Part shown: in pieces, positions 51,518-60,657 of the stretch
Layout of the letters: each line of letters begins with the position of its first letter
Position numbering within the stretch: position 1 is the stretch's first letter
From: an uncultured Blautia sp.
GTDB lineage: Bacteria; Bacillota; Clostridia; Lachnospirales; Lachnospiraceae
Length of the DNA: 64,000 bases
Assembly: GCF_934371575.1 (NCBI RefSeq)
Contig: NZ_CAKRNY010000001.1
Span: forward strand, 124,001-188,000
Direction of reading: 5' to 3'
The notes under the pieces: generated by a model
The model's input: the letters and a program-made list of their open reading frames with translations, nothing else
Database searches by the model: none
Told to the model about the DNA's origin: nothing
Position numbers and translations under genes: made by a program

Positions 51518-54100
51518 TCATCCCTTCCTTTCATATGGTGTTCCACTAAGAGGAAGGCTAAAGCGCCTTACACCATCTCTTCGGAAATAGGCATCTGCGA
51601 TTGCCGGTGCAGTAGGAATTGATGTAATTTCCCCAATACCAATCGCACCACAGGCAACCTTAAGACCTGGTTTGTCTACAACAATCGCATCGATCTTCGG
51701 AATTTCATGCGCACGGAACAAGCCCAGAGAACCATACTTGGAAATCGGTCTGCACTCCTCATCAATAGGATATTGTTCCCGCAGGGCAAATCCTATTGAC
51801 ATTACCACACCGCCCTCGATCTGACCTTCGCAGGACAGAGGATTTACTGCTTTTCCAACATCATGGGCTGCAACAACCTCCTCTATTTTACCGGTCTTTG
51901 AATCCAGGATACAAACCTGTGTTGCATATCCGTAAGCCACATGAGAGACCGGATTCGGAACATTGGCCCCAAGCGGATCGGTCTTAGCCAGATACTCAGC
52001 ATAGTAAACCTTCCCGATCATATCCTCTACCGTCATTCCCGCCTTTTTATCCTCCATCAGCTTCTCGCAGGCTCTTCTGCAGGCTTCACCTGTGACAAGA
52101 GTCTGTCTGGAACCGGATGTGGTTCCGGAGTCCGGAGAAATCCAGGTATTGCTGCGCTCATAAACAATATCTTCTCTCTTCACGTCTGTATTGCTTACGA
52201 TCATCTGTGTCAATACTGTACCAAGCCCCTGTCCAATACAGGAAGCGCCTGAATAAATGTGAAGTTTTTTGTCAGCTTCATAAATTAATTTCACACGGCC
52301 TGTATCCGGAATTCCAACACCGACGCCTGCATTTTTCATGGCACAGCCAATCCCCACAGCTTTTTTCGCTTTCATGGCTGCGTCATATTTTGGTTTTACA
52401 GCTTCCAGTGTCTCCACAAGACCTGTTGAATCATCCACGATCTGACCATTTGGAAGAGTCTCTCCCGGACGAATGGCATTTCGATACCGGATTTCCCAGG
52501 GGGTAATTCCCACTTCATCTGCCATCATGTTCAAAAGTGTCTCCGTAGCAAAGCAGGTCTGGGTAACGCCAAATCCACGGAAGGCTCCAGCCGGCGGGTT
52601 ATTTGTATAATAAGCGGTTCCCTCAATCTCAAAATTCTGATAATGATAAGGACCTGCCGCGTGAGTGCAGGCGCGCTCCAAAACCGGACCTCCAAGGGAA
52701 GCAAACGCACCTGTATCAGAGGCAACCTTTGCTTTTACTCCCATGATATTTCCATTTTCATCACACCCCATTGTCACATCCATGTAAAACGGATGACGTT
52801 TCGGATGAACAAGCAGGGATTCCGGTCTTGATAGTTTCATCTTAACCGGTTTCTTTGTCACATAGGTAAGAAGCGCACTTAAATGCTGCACAGTCATATC
52901 TTCTTTACCGCCAAAGCCGCCTCCCACAAGGGCATTCTGTACCTTCACCTTATCGGTTCCAAGAAGAATACTGCATTCATGCAAAGTCTGATGGGCCGAC
53001 TGGTCAGTAGAATAGACGAATATATCTCCATCCTCATCGTAAAAAGAAACTGCACATTCCGGCTCCAGGAAAGCATGCTCCGTCCATGGTGTCTCAAAAT
53101 GGTGGGAAATTACATATTTGGAATTGGCTATGGCCTCGGTAGCATTTCCCCTGCTGATATGCTTGTATGCACAGATATTATTCTCTTCCTCATCAAACAC
53201 CTTTGGAGCATCCGGTGCAGCTGCCTCTTCTATAGTATGAACATGAGGCAGAACTTCATACTCTACCTGAATCAGTTTTGCTGCCTTGTCTGCGGTTTCT
53301 TTATCCTTTGCAGCCACAAGCGCAATCGCATCGCCAAGATAATGGGTAAGCCCGCCTACCGGAATCAGGCTATACTGATCATGCTTCAGATGTCCGATTT
53401 TATTTTCCCCCGGAATATCGTCAGCTGTGACAACAGCTTCTACCCCAGGCAGCGCCAGTGCCTTCGCTGTATCAATGGAAAGCACCCTTGCCCGAGGATA
53501 TTTACTTCGAAGAGCAGTGCCATAGAGCATTCCATCCAGATAAAAATCATCTGGATATTTGCCTGTACCAAGCACTTTTTCCCCTACATCGATTCTCGCT
53601 ACTCTGGAGCCGATCTCCCAATTGCTGTCTGTCTCTTCCGGAAATACACCCTCTCTCATAATTCCGGCAGCAATTCGAACCGCAGCTATGATTTTTACAT
53701 ATCCGGTACAACGGCAATAATTGTTACGCAGGGCATATTTTATTTCTTCCTCAGTTGGCTCCTTATTTACATCCAAAAGAGCTTTTGTGCACATTACCAT
53801 GCCTGGAATACAAAAGCCACACTGCACTGCACCGGCTTTTCCGTAAGCATAGGTATATACCTTTTCCTCCCACTCAGTCAATCCTTCTACTGTAATGATA
53901 TTTTTACCATCCAGCATATCTGTATCCGGCACACAGGCTTTACAGGTTCTGCCATCGATAATAACCGTGCAGGCTCCGCAGGCGCCTTCACTACAGCCAT
54001 CTTTTACAGAAGTCAGATGTAACTCATCACGGAGAAATCTGAGCAGCTTCTGATTCTTTTTTGTCTCTACACTCTGGCCGTTGACTGTAAATACTGCCAT
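51518..54100 (-). CDS. Selenium-dependent xanthine dehydrogenase (fused Fe-S and Mo subunits)
   Basis: An 860-residue fusion. Residues 1 to about 160 are a 2Fe-2S module (KDGCSEGACGACTVIIDGR, GAVQCGFCIPGMVMCTK, RNNYCRCTGYVKIIA). From about 165 follows the molybdopterin domain (ARIDVGEKVLGTGKYPDDF, ALVGGGFGGKEDMTVQHLSA, PAGAFRGFGVTQTCFATE, GASCIGQGLGTVLTQM, CGAIGIGEITSIPTAPAIAD). This architecture matches the putative selenium-dependent xanthine dehydrogenase family, which carries a labile selenium ligand on molybdenum and oxidises purines. No FAD subunit is fused, so electrons probably leave via the adjacent ferredoxin. Start ATG follows AAAGGAGA. Confidence 0.92.
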   Translation of the reverse strand: MAVFTVNGQSVETKKNQKLLRFLRDELHLTSVKDGCSEGACGACTVIIDGRTCKACVPDTDMLDGKNIITVEGLTEWEEKVYTYAYGKAGAVQCGFCIPGMVMCTKALLDVNKEPTEEEIKYALRNNYCRCTGYVKIIAAVRIAAGIMREGVFPEETDSNWEIGSRVARIDVGEKVLGTGKYPDDFYLDGMLYGTALRSKYPRARVLSIDTAKALALPGVEAVVTADDIPGENKIGHLKHDQYSLIPVGGLTHYLGDAIALVAAKDKETADKAAKLIQVEYEVLPHVHTIEEAAAPDAPKVFDEEENNICAYKHISRGNATEAIANSKYVISHHFETPWTEHAFLEPECAVSFYDEDGDIFVYSTDQSAHQTLHECSILLGTDKVKVQNALVGGGFGGKEDMTVQHLSALLTYVTKKPVKMKLSRPESLLVHPKRHPFYMDVTMGCDENGNIMGVKAKVASDTGAFASLGGPVLERACTHAAGPYHYQNFEIEGTAYYTNNPPAGAFRGFGVTQTCFATETLLNMMADEVGITPWEIRYRNAIRPGETLPNGQIVDDSTGLVETLEAVKPKYDAAMKAKKAVGIGCAMKNAGVGVGIPDTGRVKLIYEADKKLHIYSGASCIGQGLGTVLTQMIVSNTDVKREDIVYERSNTWISPDSGTTSGSRQTLVTGEACRRACEKLMEDKKAGMTVEDMIGKVYYAEYLAKTDPLGANVPNPVSHVAYGYATQVCILDSKTGKIEEVVAAHDVGKAVNPLSCEGQIEGGVVMSIGFALREQYPIDEECRPISKYGSLGLFRAHEIPKIDAIVVDKPGLKVACGAIGIGEITSIPTAPAIADAYFRRDGVRRFSLPLSGTPYERKG

Positions 54101-54128
54101 ATTGGACTCTCCTTTCTACCTTCACCGT

Positions 54129-54228
54129 AAGTAAAGCGGACATTCGCAATCCGCTTTGCTACTTGCCCATAACCGAATAGCTGCTTTGTAGCTTATCAGG
54201 AGTGGTTTTCACCACTCCTGATTCGGTT
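54129..54228 (-). other. Multi-hairpin intercistronic element between ygfK and the Se-XDH gene
   Basis: AACCGAAT (54171-54178) and ATTCGGTT (54221-54228) form an outer stem. It encloses a perfect CAGGAGTGG/CCACTCCTG hairpin (54197-54220) and a small AGCT/AGCT hairpin (54179-54193), which looks like a three-way junction. A further hairpin pairs AAGCGGA with TCCGCTT (54134-54156), extended by AAGTA/TACTT (54129-54164). No U-run follows either structure. It sits inside the operon and may set processing or relative mRNA stability. Confidence 0.6.
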
Positions 54229-54235
54229 AAATCAT

Positions 54236-57235
54236 TTATTTTGTTATCAGATATCCGTAGTCATCTATCACTGCACAGATCAGCTTTTTCAGTCCGTCAT
54301 ACAGCTTATCAGCCGGATCATCTGCCTTGCAGTCTGTGATCTGTCCTACAAATCTTACCTTGCAGGTCTTAGTCTCTTTATCCAGAACTACAAAACCATC
54401 ATTTGTACTGTCTTCCATGTCTTTTTCATTGGCAAACAGGGTAAATTTATCCTTGTAAGGTGCACTGGTATATGGACAAAAGCTCTTACAGTTACCACAC
54501 TCGTTACACATATAATCTACATGGATTACCTGGTTCATTACCATTCCCGGAACTTTAACAGAAATATTTGCTCTGTTCGGACATACATCAACACAGTTCT
54601 CGCAGACTTTGTTGCAGGTAAGACATCTCTCTTCCTCTGTCTTCGCCTCTTTACTGTGCTTCAGAATGCCTTTCTTTGCAAAGCACTCTTCAGTATCACC
54701 TGTCACAGCCGCGTCTTTTGTAATCTCTCTGCCAAGAATAGCTTTTACAGCCAGCTGTGCATCTCTTATTCCCTCTACAATAGTAGCGGCACCTTTTGCA
54801 CCATCACCTGCTACATAGACATCGCTTACGCTGGTTTCAAGTGTCTTATCGTTAACCATTGCCTTGCCTCGCTGGTCAACTGCGATCTGATTTGCAGTAT
54901 AGAAATCTGTATCGATTTTCTCTCCAACAGCTACGATCACGGTATCAGCGGGAACCTCTACTACATCAGCGGTCTCAGTCACGCTTGCGCGTCCGGAAGC
55001 ATCCATCTGACCAAGTTCCATCTTCTTACAGATCAGTCTGCCGCCCTCAAGACTTACCGGGGAAAGAAGCTCTTTAAATTCAACTCCTTCTTCCAATACT
55101 TCAAGAAGTTCATCTTCTGCTGCCGGCATATAACGTTTGGTTCTTCTGTATACAAGGTAAACATGCTCTACACCCTGAGTACGTTTCGCAGCTCTAGCAG
55201 TATCCATGGCTGTATTTCCACCACCGATCACCACAACATTTCTGCCGATGTCCAGCTTGCCCTCACTTGCTTTAAAATCACGAAGGAATTTCAGTGCGTT
55301 TACAGTCTCACCCTTCTCTAACTTCAGTGTACCCGGTTTTCCTGCTCCGATTGCAAGGATCACCGCATCGTATCCCTGCTCCTTTAATTCTTTTACAGAG
55401 GTGATTTCTGTATTCGTGCGGATTTCCACACCCATTTTCTCAATAAAGGAAATATCCTTATCGATCGCATCATTTCCAATTCGGAAGCCAGGGATCACAT
55501 AGCGAATCACGCCGCCAGCCTTCTCCTCTTTTTCAAAAATGGTAACTGCTGCGCCCTCTCTTGCAAGGAAATAAGCCGCTGCAATACCAGCAGGACCGCC
55601 ACCGACTACTGCAACCTTCTTACCATTAGGTTCTCCGGCTTTGATCTCACCGATCAGCTGCTCATAGCCATGCTCTGCTGCTGTAAGCTTGGTGCCACGG
55701 ATATTTACGGATTCTTCGTAGAAATTACGGGTACATTTGGTCATACAGTTGTGTGCACATAAGGTACCTGTGATAAATGGCAGAGCATTTTTCTCAAGGA
55801 TTACTTCGAGAGCTTCTTTATATTTTCCCTCACCGGTGAGTTTTATATACTGCGGAATATCCTGATGGATTGGACATCCTTCAGAACATGGTGCATAGAA
55901 GCAATCCAGAAGAGGAACTTCTTTTGTGCTCTTTCTATTCGGGATTGGTTTAATATTTTTAACATGATGAGCATCTGTAATAGCATCTTCTGCCAGCTTT
56001 TTCAGTGCATCTACGTCGATTCCTTCCCATTTTTCCGGCGCAAGTCCCTCAGTCTTAACTGCAATCTGAGTAAATCTCTGATATCCACCGGTTTTCAAAA
56101 GGGTAGTCGCCATAGTTACCGGCCAGATACCACATTCAACAATTTTGTCAATATTGTAATAATCTGCGCCGCCAGAATAAGAAATTCGAAGCTTTCCTGC
56201 AAATTCTGTTGAAAGTTTAGCTGCAAGAGAGATAGAAAGCGGGAACAATGCCTTACCGGACATGTACATTTCTTCACTTGGAAGCTCGCTTCTGGTAACA
56301 TCGACAGGGAATGTGTTGGTGATCTTCACACCAAACTCCAGCCCCAGTTCCTCAGATAATTTCATCAGACGGGTAAGCATTGGAACTGCATCCTCATACT
56401 GTAAATCATCTTTAAAATGGAAGTCACCAAATACCATATAATCATAGCCCATCTCATCCATAGTCTTTCTTGCAAAATCATATCCAAGAAGAGTCGGGTT
56501 ACATTTTACAAATGTATTGATATGTTTCTCAGTAAGAAGGTAATTTGCAATACTCTCAATTTCCTGCGGAGGACATCCGTGTAATGTAGAGATTGTAGCA
56601 GAATTACAGATGTTGGACGGAATTGCTTCAATGTCCTCTCTGGTAAAATTCTGGAATTTTTCTGCGTTATCCAGCAGCCATTTCCTGCATTCCTGGAAAA
56701 CAGCCGTGTCCTTTGCTTCCATCATTCCATCAATAAACGTATTAACTTTATCACCCTTGATTCCAGCCAGATCATAACCTACGGAAATGTTAAACTGAAA
56801 ACCATTCTGTGCACCAAGGCCAAACTCTTTCGCAATCACATGAAGAACGAACCATGCTTTGATATACTCACCCATGGCATCCGGAACAGTCAGTTCGGTG
56901 GACCATTCGCAGTTATAACCTTCATCATCAGCCAGAATACATGGCTTGTTAACACATGCTGAAAGTTCTGCACCATCCATCTTCTGAACTGTCTTCAGTT
57001 CGAAGAAACGTGCACCTGCATAGTAAGAAGCAATGATGTTCTGCGCAAGCTGGGTGTGAGGACCTGCTGCAGGTCCCACAGGTGTCTCCAGATTTCTGGC
57101 AAAGATTGTCATATCGTTCTTTGCATCAGCCGCATATGGACGATGTACTCCAAATACTGTATCCTGCCCTTTTTTCTCCTGGAGTACCCAATTCATCAGC
57201 TGCTCAAAAGGCATACATGTCATAATATCGCTCAT
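54236..57235 (-). CDS. ygfK: YgfK, putative selenate reductase/oxidoreductase subunit
   Basis: A 999-residue iron-sulfur flavoprotein. The N-terminal part (1 to about 420) resembles a dihydropyrimidine/dihydroorotate dehydrogenase-like barrel (TPVGPAAGPHTQLAQNIIAS, CNPTLLGYDFARKTMDEMG, ISYSGGADYYNI). A glutamate-synthase small-subunit-like module follows, with Fe-S cysteines in CFYAPCSEGCPIHQDIPQY and CAHNCMTKCTRN, FAD site VAVVGGGPAGIAAAYFLARE and NAD(P)H site VVVIGGGNTAMDTARAAKR. The C-terminus adds CLTCNKVCENCVDVCPNRA and CNECGNCKSFCPY. Called a selenate reductase subunit in E. coli, but linkage to urate-degradation genes suggests reduction of a purine intermediate. Confidence 0.94.
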   Translation of the reverse strand: MSDIMTCMPFEQLMNWVLQEKKGQDTVFGVHRPYAADAKNDMTIFARNLETPVGPAAGPHTQLAQNIIASYYAGARFFELKTVQKMDGAELSACVNKPCILADDEGYNCEWSTELTVPDAMGEYIKAWFVLHVIAKEFGLGAQNGFQFNISVGYDLAGIKGDKVNTFIDGMMEAKDTAVFQECRKWLLDNAEKFQNFTREDIEAIPSNICNSATISTLHGCPPQEIESIANYLLTEKHINTFVKCNPTLLGYDFARKTMDEMGYDYMVFGDFHFKDDLQYEDAVPMLTRLMKLSEELGLEFGVKITNTFPVDVTRSELPSEEMYMSGKALFPLSISLAAKLSTEFAGKLRISYSGGADYYNIDKIVECGIWPVTMATTLLKTGGYQRFTQIAVKTEGLAPEKWEGIDVDALKKLAEDAITDAHHVKNIKPIPNRKSTKEVPLLDCFYAPCSEGCPIHQDIPQYIKLTGEGKYKEALEVILEKNALPFITGTLCAHNCMTKCTRNFYEESVNIRGTKLTAAEHGYEQLIGEIKAGEPNGKKVAVVGGGPAGIAAAYFLAREGAAVTIFEKEEKAGGVIRYVIPGFRIGNDAIDKDISFIEKMGVEIRTNTEITSVKELKEQGYDAVILAIGAGKPGTLKLEKGETVNALKFLRDFKASEGKLDIGRNVVVIGGGNTAMDTARAAKRTQGVEHVYLVYRRTKRYMPAAEDELLEVLEEGVEFKELLSPVSLEGGRLICKKMELGQMDASGRASVTETADVVEVPADTVIVAVGEKIDTDFYTANQIAVDQRGKAMVNDKTLETSVSDVYVAGDGAKGAATIVEGIRDAQLAVKAILGREITKDAAVTGDTEECFAKKGILKHSKEAKTEEERCLTCNKVCENCVDVCPNRANISVKVPGMVMNQVIHVDYMCNECGNCKSFCPYTSAPYKDKFTLFANEKDMEDSTNDGFVVLDKETKTCKVRFVGQITDCKADDPADKLYDGLKKLICAVIDDYGYLITK

Positions 57236-57237
57236 AT

Positions 57238-58575
57238 TTATTTTCCTCCGTTAATATCATCAGCCAGTTCCTGTGCAGACTGACGGCAGTCAGCCATAAC
57301 CTTATCCACATCACATACCAGCACTTCTCTGTCTTTCATGAGAACCTTACCATTACATACAGTAGTCACCACATCATGACCTGTAGTTCCAAACAGAAGA
57401 TGTCCGTTTACGTTATCCGCTCTCATAGGGGTAAGCGGGTTATAATCCATTACGATCACATCTGCAGCTGCTCCCGCTTTCAGAACGCCAAGCTGTTTCT
57501 TAAAGTAACGGTTCGCAATAACAGCATTGTTCTCAAAAAGCATTTTCGGAACCTCTCCCCATGCAGCATTTGGATCACAAAGGTGATGCTTGTGAAGAAT
57601 ATTGGCAACCTTCCAGGATTCCAGCATATCATGAGTATATCCGTCTGTTCCAAGTCCTGTGACAATTCCCTTATGCACAAGCTCCATGGTAGGAGGGCAT
57701 CCGCAGGCATTTCCCATATTGGATTCCGGATTATGAACAACCATGGTATCTGTTTCTTTGATCAGTTCCATCTCATGCTCATTAATGTAAATACAATGTC
57801 CCAGAAGAGTCTTCGGTCCAAGTATATTCCAGTCATAAAGTCTGTCTACGATTCGTTTGCTGTACTCTTTTAAGCACTGATGAAGATCATAGATTCCTTC
57901 TGCAACATGAATATGATATCCGACACCATCCGGCTTCAGTTCATTGCAGAGCTCCATGGTCTCATCGGAAATTGTGAAAGAAGCATGCATACCCATCATG
58001 GCAGCAAGCATATCACTGTCGTCTGTAAGTGCATGCTTGATAAAGTTTACATTCTCCATCACAGATTCTCTGGACTTGTCCATACCATCACGATCAGATA
58101 TCTCATAGCAGAGACAGGTACGGACACCGAGCTCCTTCGCAGCAGATTCAATGGCACTGAGAGAACCGGTAATGTGTCCGAAACTTGCATGATGATCAAA
58201 TACAGTCGTTACACCATTACGAATGCTGTCAATATAAGTTGCCATCGCAGAAAGTCTGGTCTGCTCCAGTGTAAGATGACGGTCAATCGTCCACCACTGT
58301 CCATCCAGAATGTCCAGGAATCCCTTTGGATTATATCCCTTAATACTCAGTCCTCTGGCAAAAGAGCTGTAGATATGCTCATGGGTATTGATAAATGCTG
58401 GCATGATTACTCCGCCTCTGGCATCCACAAATTCGCCATCTGGATATGCTCTCTTCACCTCGTCTGTAGTCCCCACCATAACTATGGTGTTACCATCCAT
58501 TGCAACTGCACCGTTCTCTATGAATGCATTGGATGCGTCCCGTGTGATCATTCTTCCATTACCAATAATAAGCAT
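57238..58575 (-). CDS. ssnA: SsnA, putative aminohydrolase
   Basis: A 445-residue amidohydrolase of the chlorohydrolase/guanine deaminase type. Metal ligands are in MPAFINTHEHIYSSFARG, VGYHIHVAEGIYDLHQ, LLGHCIYINEHEMELI and VTGLGTDGYTHDMLESW. The family is marked by co-occurrence with ygfK and selenium-dependent hydroxylases and probably deaminates or ring-opens a purine. The frame opens at 58620, but AGGAGG lies nine bases before the ATG at 58575. It heads the ssnA-ygfK-XDH-ferredoxin operon and is two bases from ygfK. Confidence 0.93.
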   Translation of the reverse strand: MLIIGNGRMITRDASNAFIENGAVAMDGNTIVMVGTTDEVKRAYPDGEFVDARGGVIMPAFINTHEHIYSSFARGLSIKGYNPKGFLDILDGQWWTIDRHLTLEQTRLSAMATYIDSIRNGVTTVFDHHASFGHITGSLSAIESAAKELGVRTCLCYEISDRDGMDKSRESVMENVNFIKHALTDDSDMLAAMMGMHASFTISDETMELCNELKPDGVGYHIHVAEGIYDLHQCLKEYSKRIVDRLYDWNILGPKTLLGHCIYINEHEMELIKETDTMVVHNPESNMGNACGCPPTMELVHKGIVTGLGTDGYTHDMLESWKVANILHKHHLCDPNAAWGEVPKMLFENNAVIANRYFKKQLGVLKAGAAADVIVMDYNPLTPMRADNVNGHLLFGTTGHDVVTTVCNGKVLMKDREVLVCDVDKVMADCRQSAQELADDINGGK

Positions 58576-58653
58576 ATGGAGTCCTCCTTTACTTGTTAAA
58601 ATTGTTGAATCAAAAAGCACAATTCAATGTTTTTTAGGATATTTTATACAGTT

Positions 58654-58682
58654 AATTTAACATATTCCAATACAAATTTCAA
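58654..58682 (-). promoter_or_regulatory. Promoter of the ssnA-ygfK-XDH-ferredoxin operon
   Basis: Minus-strand TTGAAA (58677-58682), 17-base spacer, TAAATT (58654-58659). AT-rich sequence with an AAAAATATTTTT palindrome and two GGYATTC copies (58684-58720) lies upstream. The remaining gap up to 58840 shows no gene. Confidence 0.6.
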
Positions 58683-58844
58683 TAGGTATTCTAAAAATAT
58701 TTTTGGCATTCTCAAAATTTTTGTTTTTTAAGACTAACTAGCCGAAGAAAACAAGAACAAAGCGGACAAATTCCATATGCATCTGGTCGCATCCTCGCGG
58801 AGCGTTTTTTGCTTTATTGGAACATTACGGAGTAATTTCTAATA

Positions 58845-58882
58845 AAACAAAAAACAGCCCGTCATCTCTGAACGAACTGTTT
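58845..58882 (-). terminator. Terminator of the gtrBA-cob operon
   Basis: In minus RNA ACAGTTCGT (58872-58880) pairs with ACGGGCTGT (58854-58862) with two G-U pairs, followed by TTTTTTGTTTT. It lies ten bases after cobC. Confidence 0.8.
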
Positions 58883-58892
58883 TTTTATTTTT

Positions 58893-59486
58893 CTATAATT
58901 CATCTGTCATATGTAGAAATTTCCTGCCATTTTTCCATAATTCCGTATCAATTTCTACTTTAAAACCTTTTCCGTTTTTCACATGCCAGTCATAAAAGGA
59001 ACGATCCTGATCTGCATATTCTTCCATAATATTCATAATGGTTCCTCCATGCACTACCAGTGATGCAATAGAGAGTCTTCCTCGAATACAGCCATTTACC
59101 GCTTTCTGAAAACCGATCACATTACGCTTTTTAAATTCTTCCCTGCTCTCTCCTCCCGGAAAAGGCAGAAGTCCACCGGAATCGATCCAAGCCTGATAAT
59201 GTTCATTTCCAGCCAATTCAAGATAATTCTTATTCTCAAATTCCCCGAAATCGCATTCCGCAAGTTCATCTATTATATTCAGCTTTTTTGACGGAAAAAG
59301 AATTGCGGCAGTCTGGGTGCAGCGGATCATAGGACTCGTATAAACTGCCTGTACATCAGGATAATTCAGCAGCTTAAGTGTTTGGATTCCTTCTTCACAA
59401 AGAGGTTCATCTGTTCTTTTCCCTATATATCTTTTCAGCTTATTTCCCTGGGTTTCTCCATGACGAACCAGAAAAAGCCTAAGCAT
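58893..59486 (-). CDS. cobC: Histidine phosphatase family protein, probable alpha-ribazole phosphatase CobC
   Basis: A 197-residue phosphoglycerate mutase-like phosphatase. The catalytic motif is LFLVRHGETQGNKLKRYIGK, with YTSPMIRCTQTAAIL, LAECDFGEFENKNYLEL and the second histidine in LVVHGGTIMNIME. Position at the end of cobT-cobU-cobS suggests removal of phosphate from alpha-ribazole phosphate or cobalamin phosphate. Family assignment is firm; the CobC role is inferred from the operon. It overlaps the preceding cobU-like gene by eight bases. Confidence 0.88.
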   Translation of the reverse strand: MLRLFLVRHGETQGNKLKRYIGKRTDEPLCEEGIQTLKLLNYPDVQAVYTSPMIRCTQTAAILFPSKKLNIIDELAECDFGEFENKNYLELAGNEHYQAWIDSGGLLPFPGGESREEFKKRNVIGFQKAVNGCIRGRLSIASLVVHGGTIMNIMEEYADQDRSFYDWHVKNGKGFKVEIDTELWKNGRKFLHMTDEL

Positions 59487-59859
59487 TTTTGATCACCATC
59501 CCTATTCCGCAGACTACACGTGTTACTTTATCACTTTTTGCTGCCAGGCTGGTGCACACCCTTCCTACTGCTTCCCTGTATTTTCTGTCAAAGGCATCCA
59601 TAGGAACAACACCGTATCCCACTTCCTGACTTACTAGTATTATGCCTGGATTTTTTTCAAACAATTCTTCTGCCAGATTCGCAACACTTTGGTCTGCTTT
59701 TAATTCCTTTTTGATATATTCCTGAAAATCCAAAACGCCTTCTGCATTCATAAGATTTTCTTTTTCCAGATCAGCGCCTCTTTTCCAGTTGATTTCAGGA
59801 TGCATCTCTTTTGCATAAGCACTTTTTCCCTGAAAAGCACCTCCGATGATCATTTCCAT
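59479..59859 (-). CDS. Short CobU-like protein without the guanylyl-accepting motif
   Basis: A 126-residue protein related to adenosylcobinamide kinase/guanylyltransferase. It has a P-loop-like start MIIGGAFQGKSAYAKEM and the CobU C-terminal block LVSQEVGYGVVPMDAFDRKY, then REAVGRVCTSLAAKSDKVTR. It lacks the central RHxxR segment where CobU carries the guanylylated histidine, and is about 50 residues shorter than usual. A GTG at 59880 opens the frame; the ATG at 59859 is preferred (GGGGA nine bases before). It may be a kinase-only form, a regulatory partner or an eroding paralogue. Confidence 0.8.
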   Translation of the reverse strand: MEMIIGGAFQGKSAYAKEMHPEINWKRGADLEKENLMNAEGVLDFQEYIKKELKADQSVANLAEELFEKNPGIILVSQEVGYGVVPMDAFDRKYREAVGRVCTSLAAKSDKVTRVVCGIGMVIKNA

Positions 59860-59886
59860 CTGTACTGTTCCCCTTTCCACACCATG

Positions 59887-60657
59887 TTAAAACCACACAG
59901 AAGCGACTGCGAGCACTACAGCCATTCCAGCTTCACAGATGCAAAGAAAATAGCCTGCCAGGTCGCCTGTGATTCCTCCAAAATATTTCATTGCCTTATG
60001 ATGATAATAAAGAAAACTAAGTGCTGCCGCTGTAAACGCCAAAACACCGAGAACTGGCTGGATCCATACCATTATCACCAGAAGAATTGCAAGATATATG
60101 ATCAGAACATTTCGAACAACTGTTTCTTCAGCTTTTCCTGAAAACTCTGCCACGGTTCCGTCTTTGCGGGCTTTTGGAAATGTCATGACACTGATTCCGG
60201 AAAAGCATCGGGAAACGGCAAATCCAAGTGCCATAATTTCCAGTGCTGATCGATTCATCCAAAGCTGACTGTAAGCACCATAACAGATAAGAAAATAGAC
60301 ACAGGCTGTAATAACTGCAAATGCACCTGCATGGGAATCCTTCAGGATTTCCAGCCTGCGCTCTCTTTCCTGCCATGAGCTTAACGCATCTGAGGTGTCA
60401 AGAAGGCCATCTACATGAATGCCCCCTGTCACAAGTACGGGAAGCAGCACAAGCACTGCTGCAACGAAAGCAGGATTAAAAAGATAGTATTCCCCGGCCC
60501 ATCCAACCAGGCACCACAGTGCACCAATTACCAGACCGATAAACGGAAAAAAGCAAAAAGTGTACTTCATATTCTCTTTATTCCAGTCTGCTCTTGGCAT
60601 TGGGATTTTTGAATACATTGCAAAAGCTACTTTAAAATTATTCCACAGCATTTTCAA
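59887..60657 (-). CDS. cobS: Cobalamin synthase CobS (adenosylcobinamide-GDP ribazoletransferase)
   Basis: Membrane enzyme joining adenosylcobinamide-GDP with alpha-ribazole(-phosphate) in the final assembly of B12; about 256 residues, multi-spanning. NNFKVAFAMYSKIPMPRADW, YTFCFFPFIGLVIGALW, VLLPVLVTGGIHVDGLLDTS and DALSSWQERERRLEILKDSH are hallmark CobS blocks, including the DGLLDT..D metal site. The frame opens at 60705; AGGAGG lies eight bases before a TTG at 60657 and fourteen before an ATG at 60651, so the exact start is uncertain. It overlaps cobU. Confidence 0.92.
   Translation of the reverse strand: MKMLWNNFKVAFAMYSKIPMPRADWNKENMKYTFCFFPFIGLVIGALWCLVGWAGEYYLFNPAFVAAVLVLLPVLVTGGIHVDGLLDTSDALSSWQERERRLEILKDSHAGAFAVITACVYFLICYGAYSQLWMNRSALEIMALGFAVSRCFSGISVMTFPKARKDGTVAEFSGKAEETVVRNVLIIYLAILLVIMVWIQPVLGVLAFTAAALSFLYYHHKAMKYFGGITGDLAGYFLCICEAGMAVVLAVASVWF

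Noticed and set aside
52883..54022. 379-residue plus-strand open frame
   Set aside because: Antisense to the selenium-dependent xanthine dehydrogenase; no motif and no ribosome site.
59479..59859. CobU-like gene as a frameshifted pseudogene
   Set aside because: The frame is intact, has a ribosome site, retains the P-loop and the C-terminal block, and overlaps cobC in normal operon style, so it is kept as a short gene.
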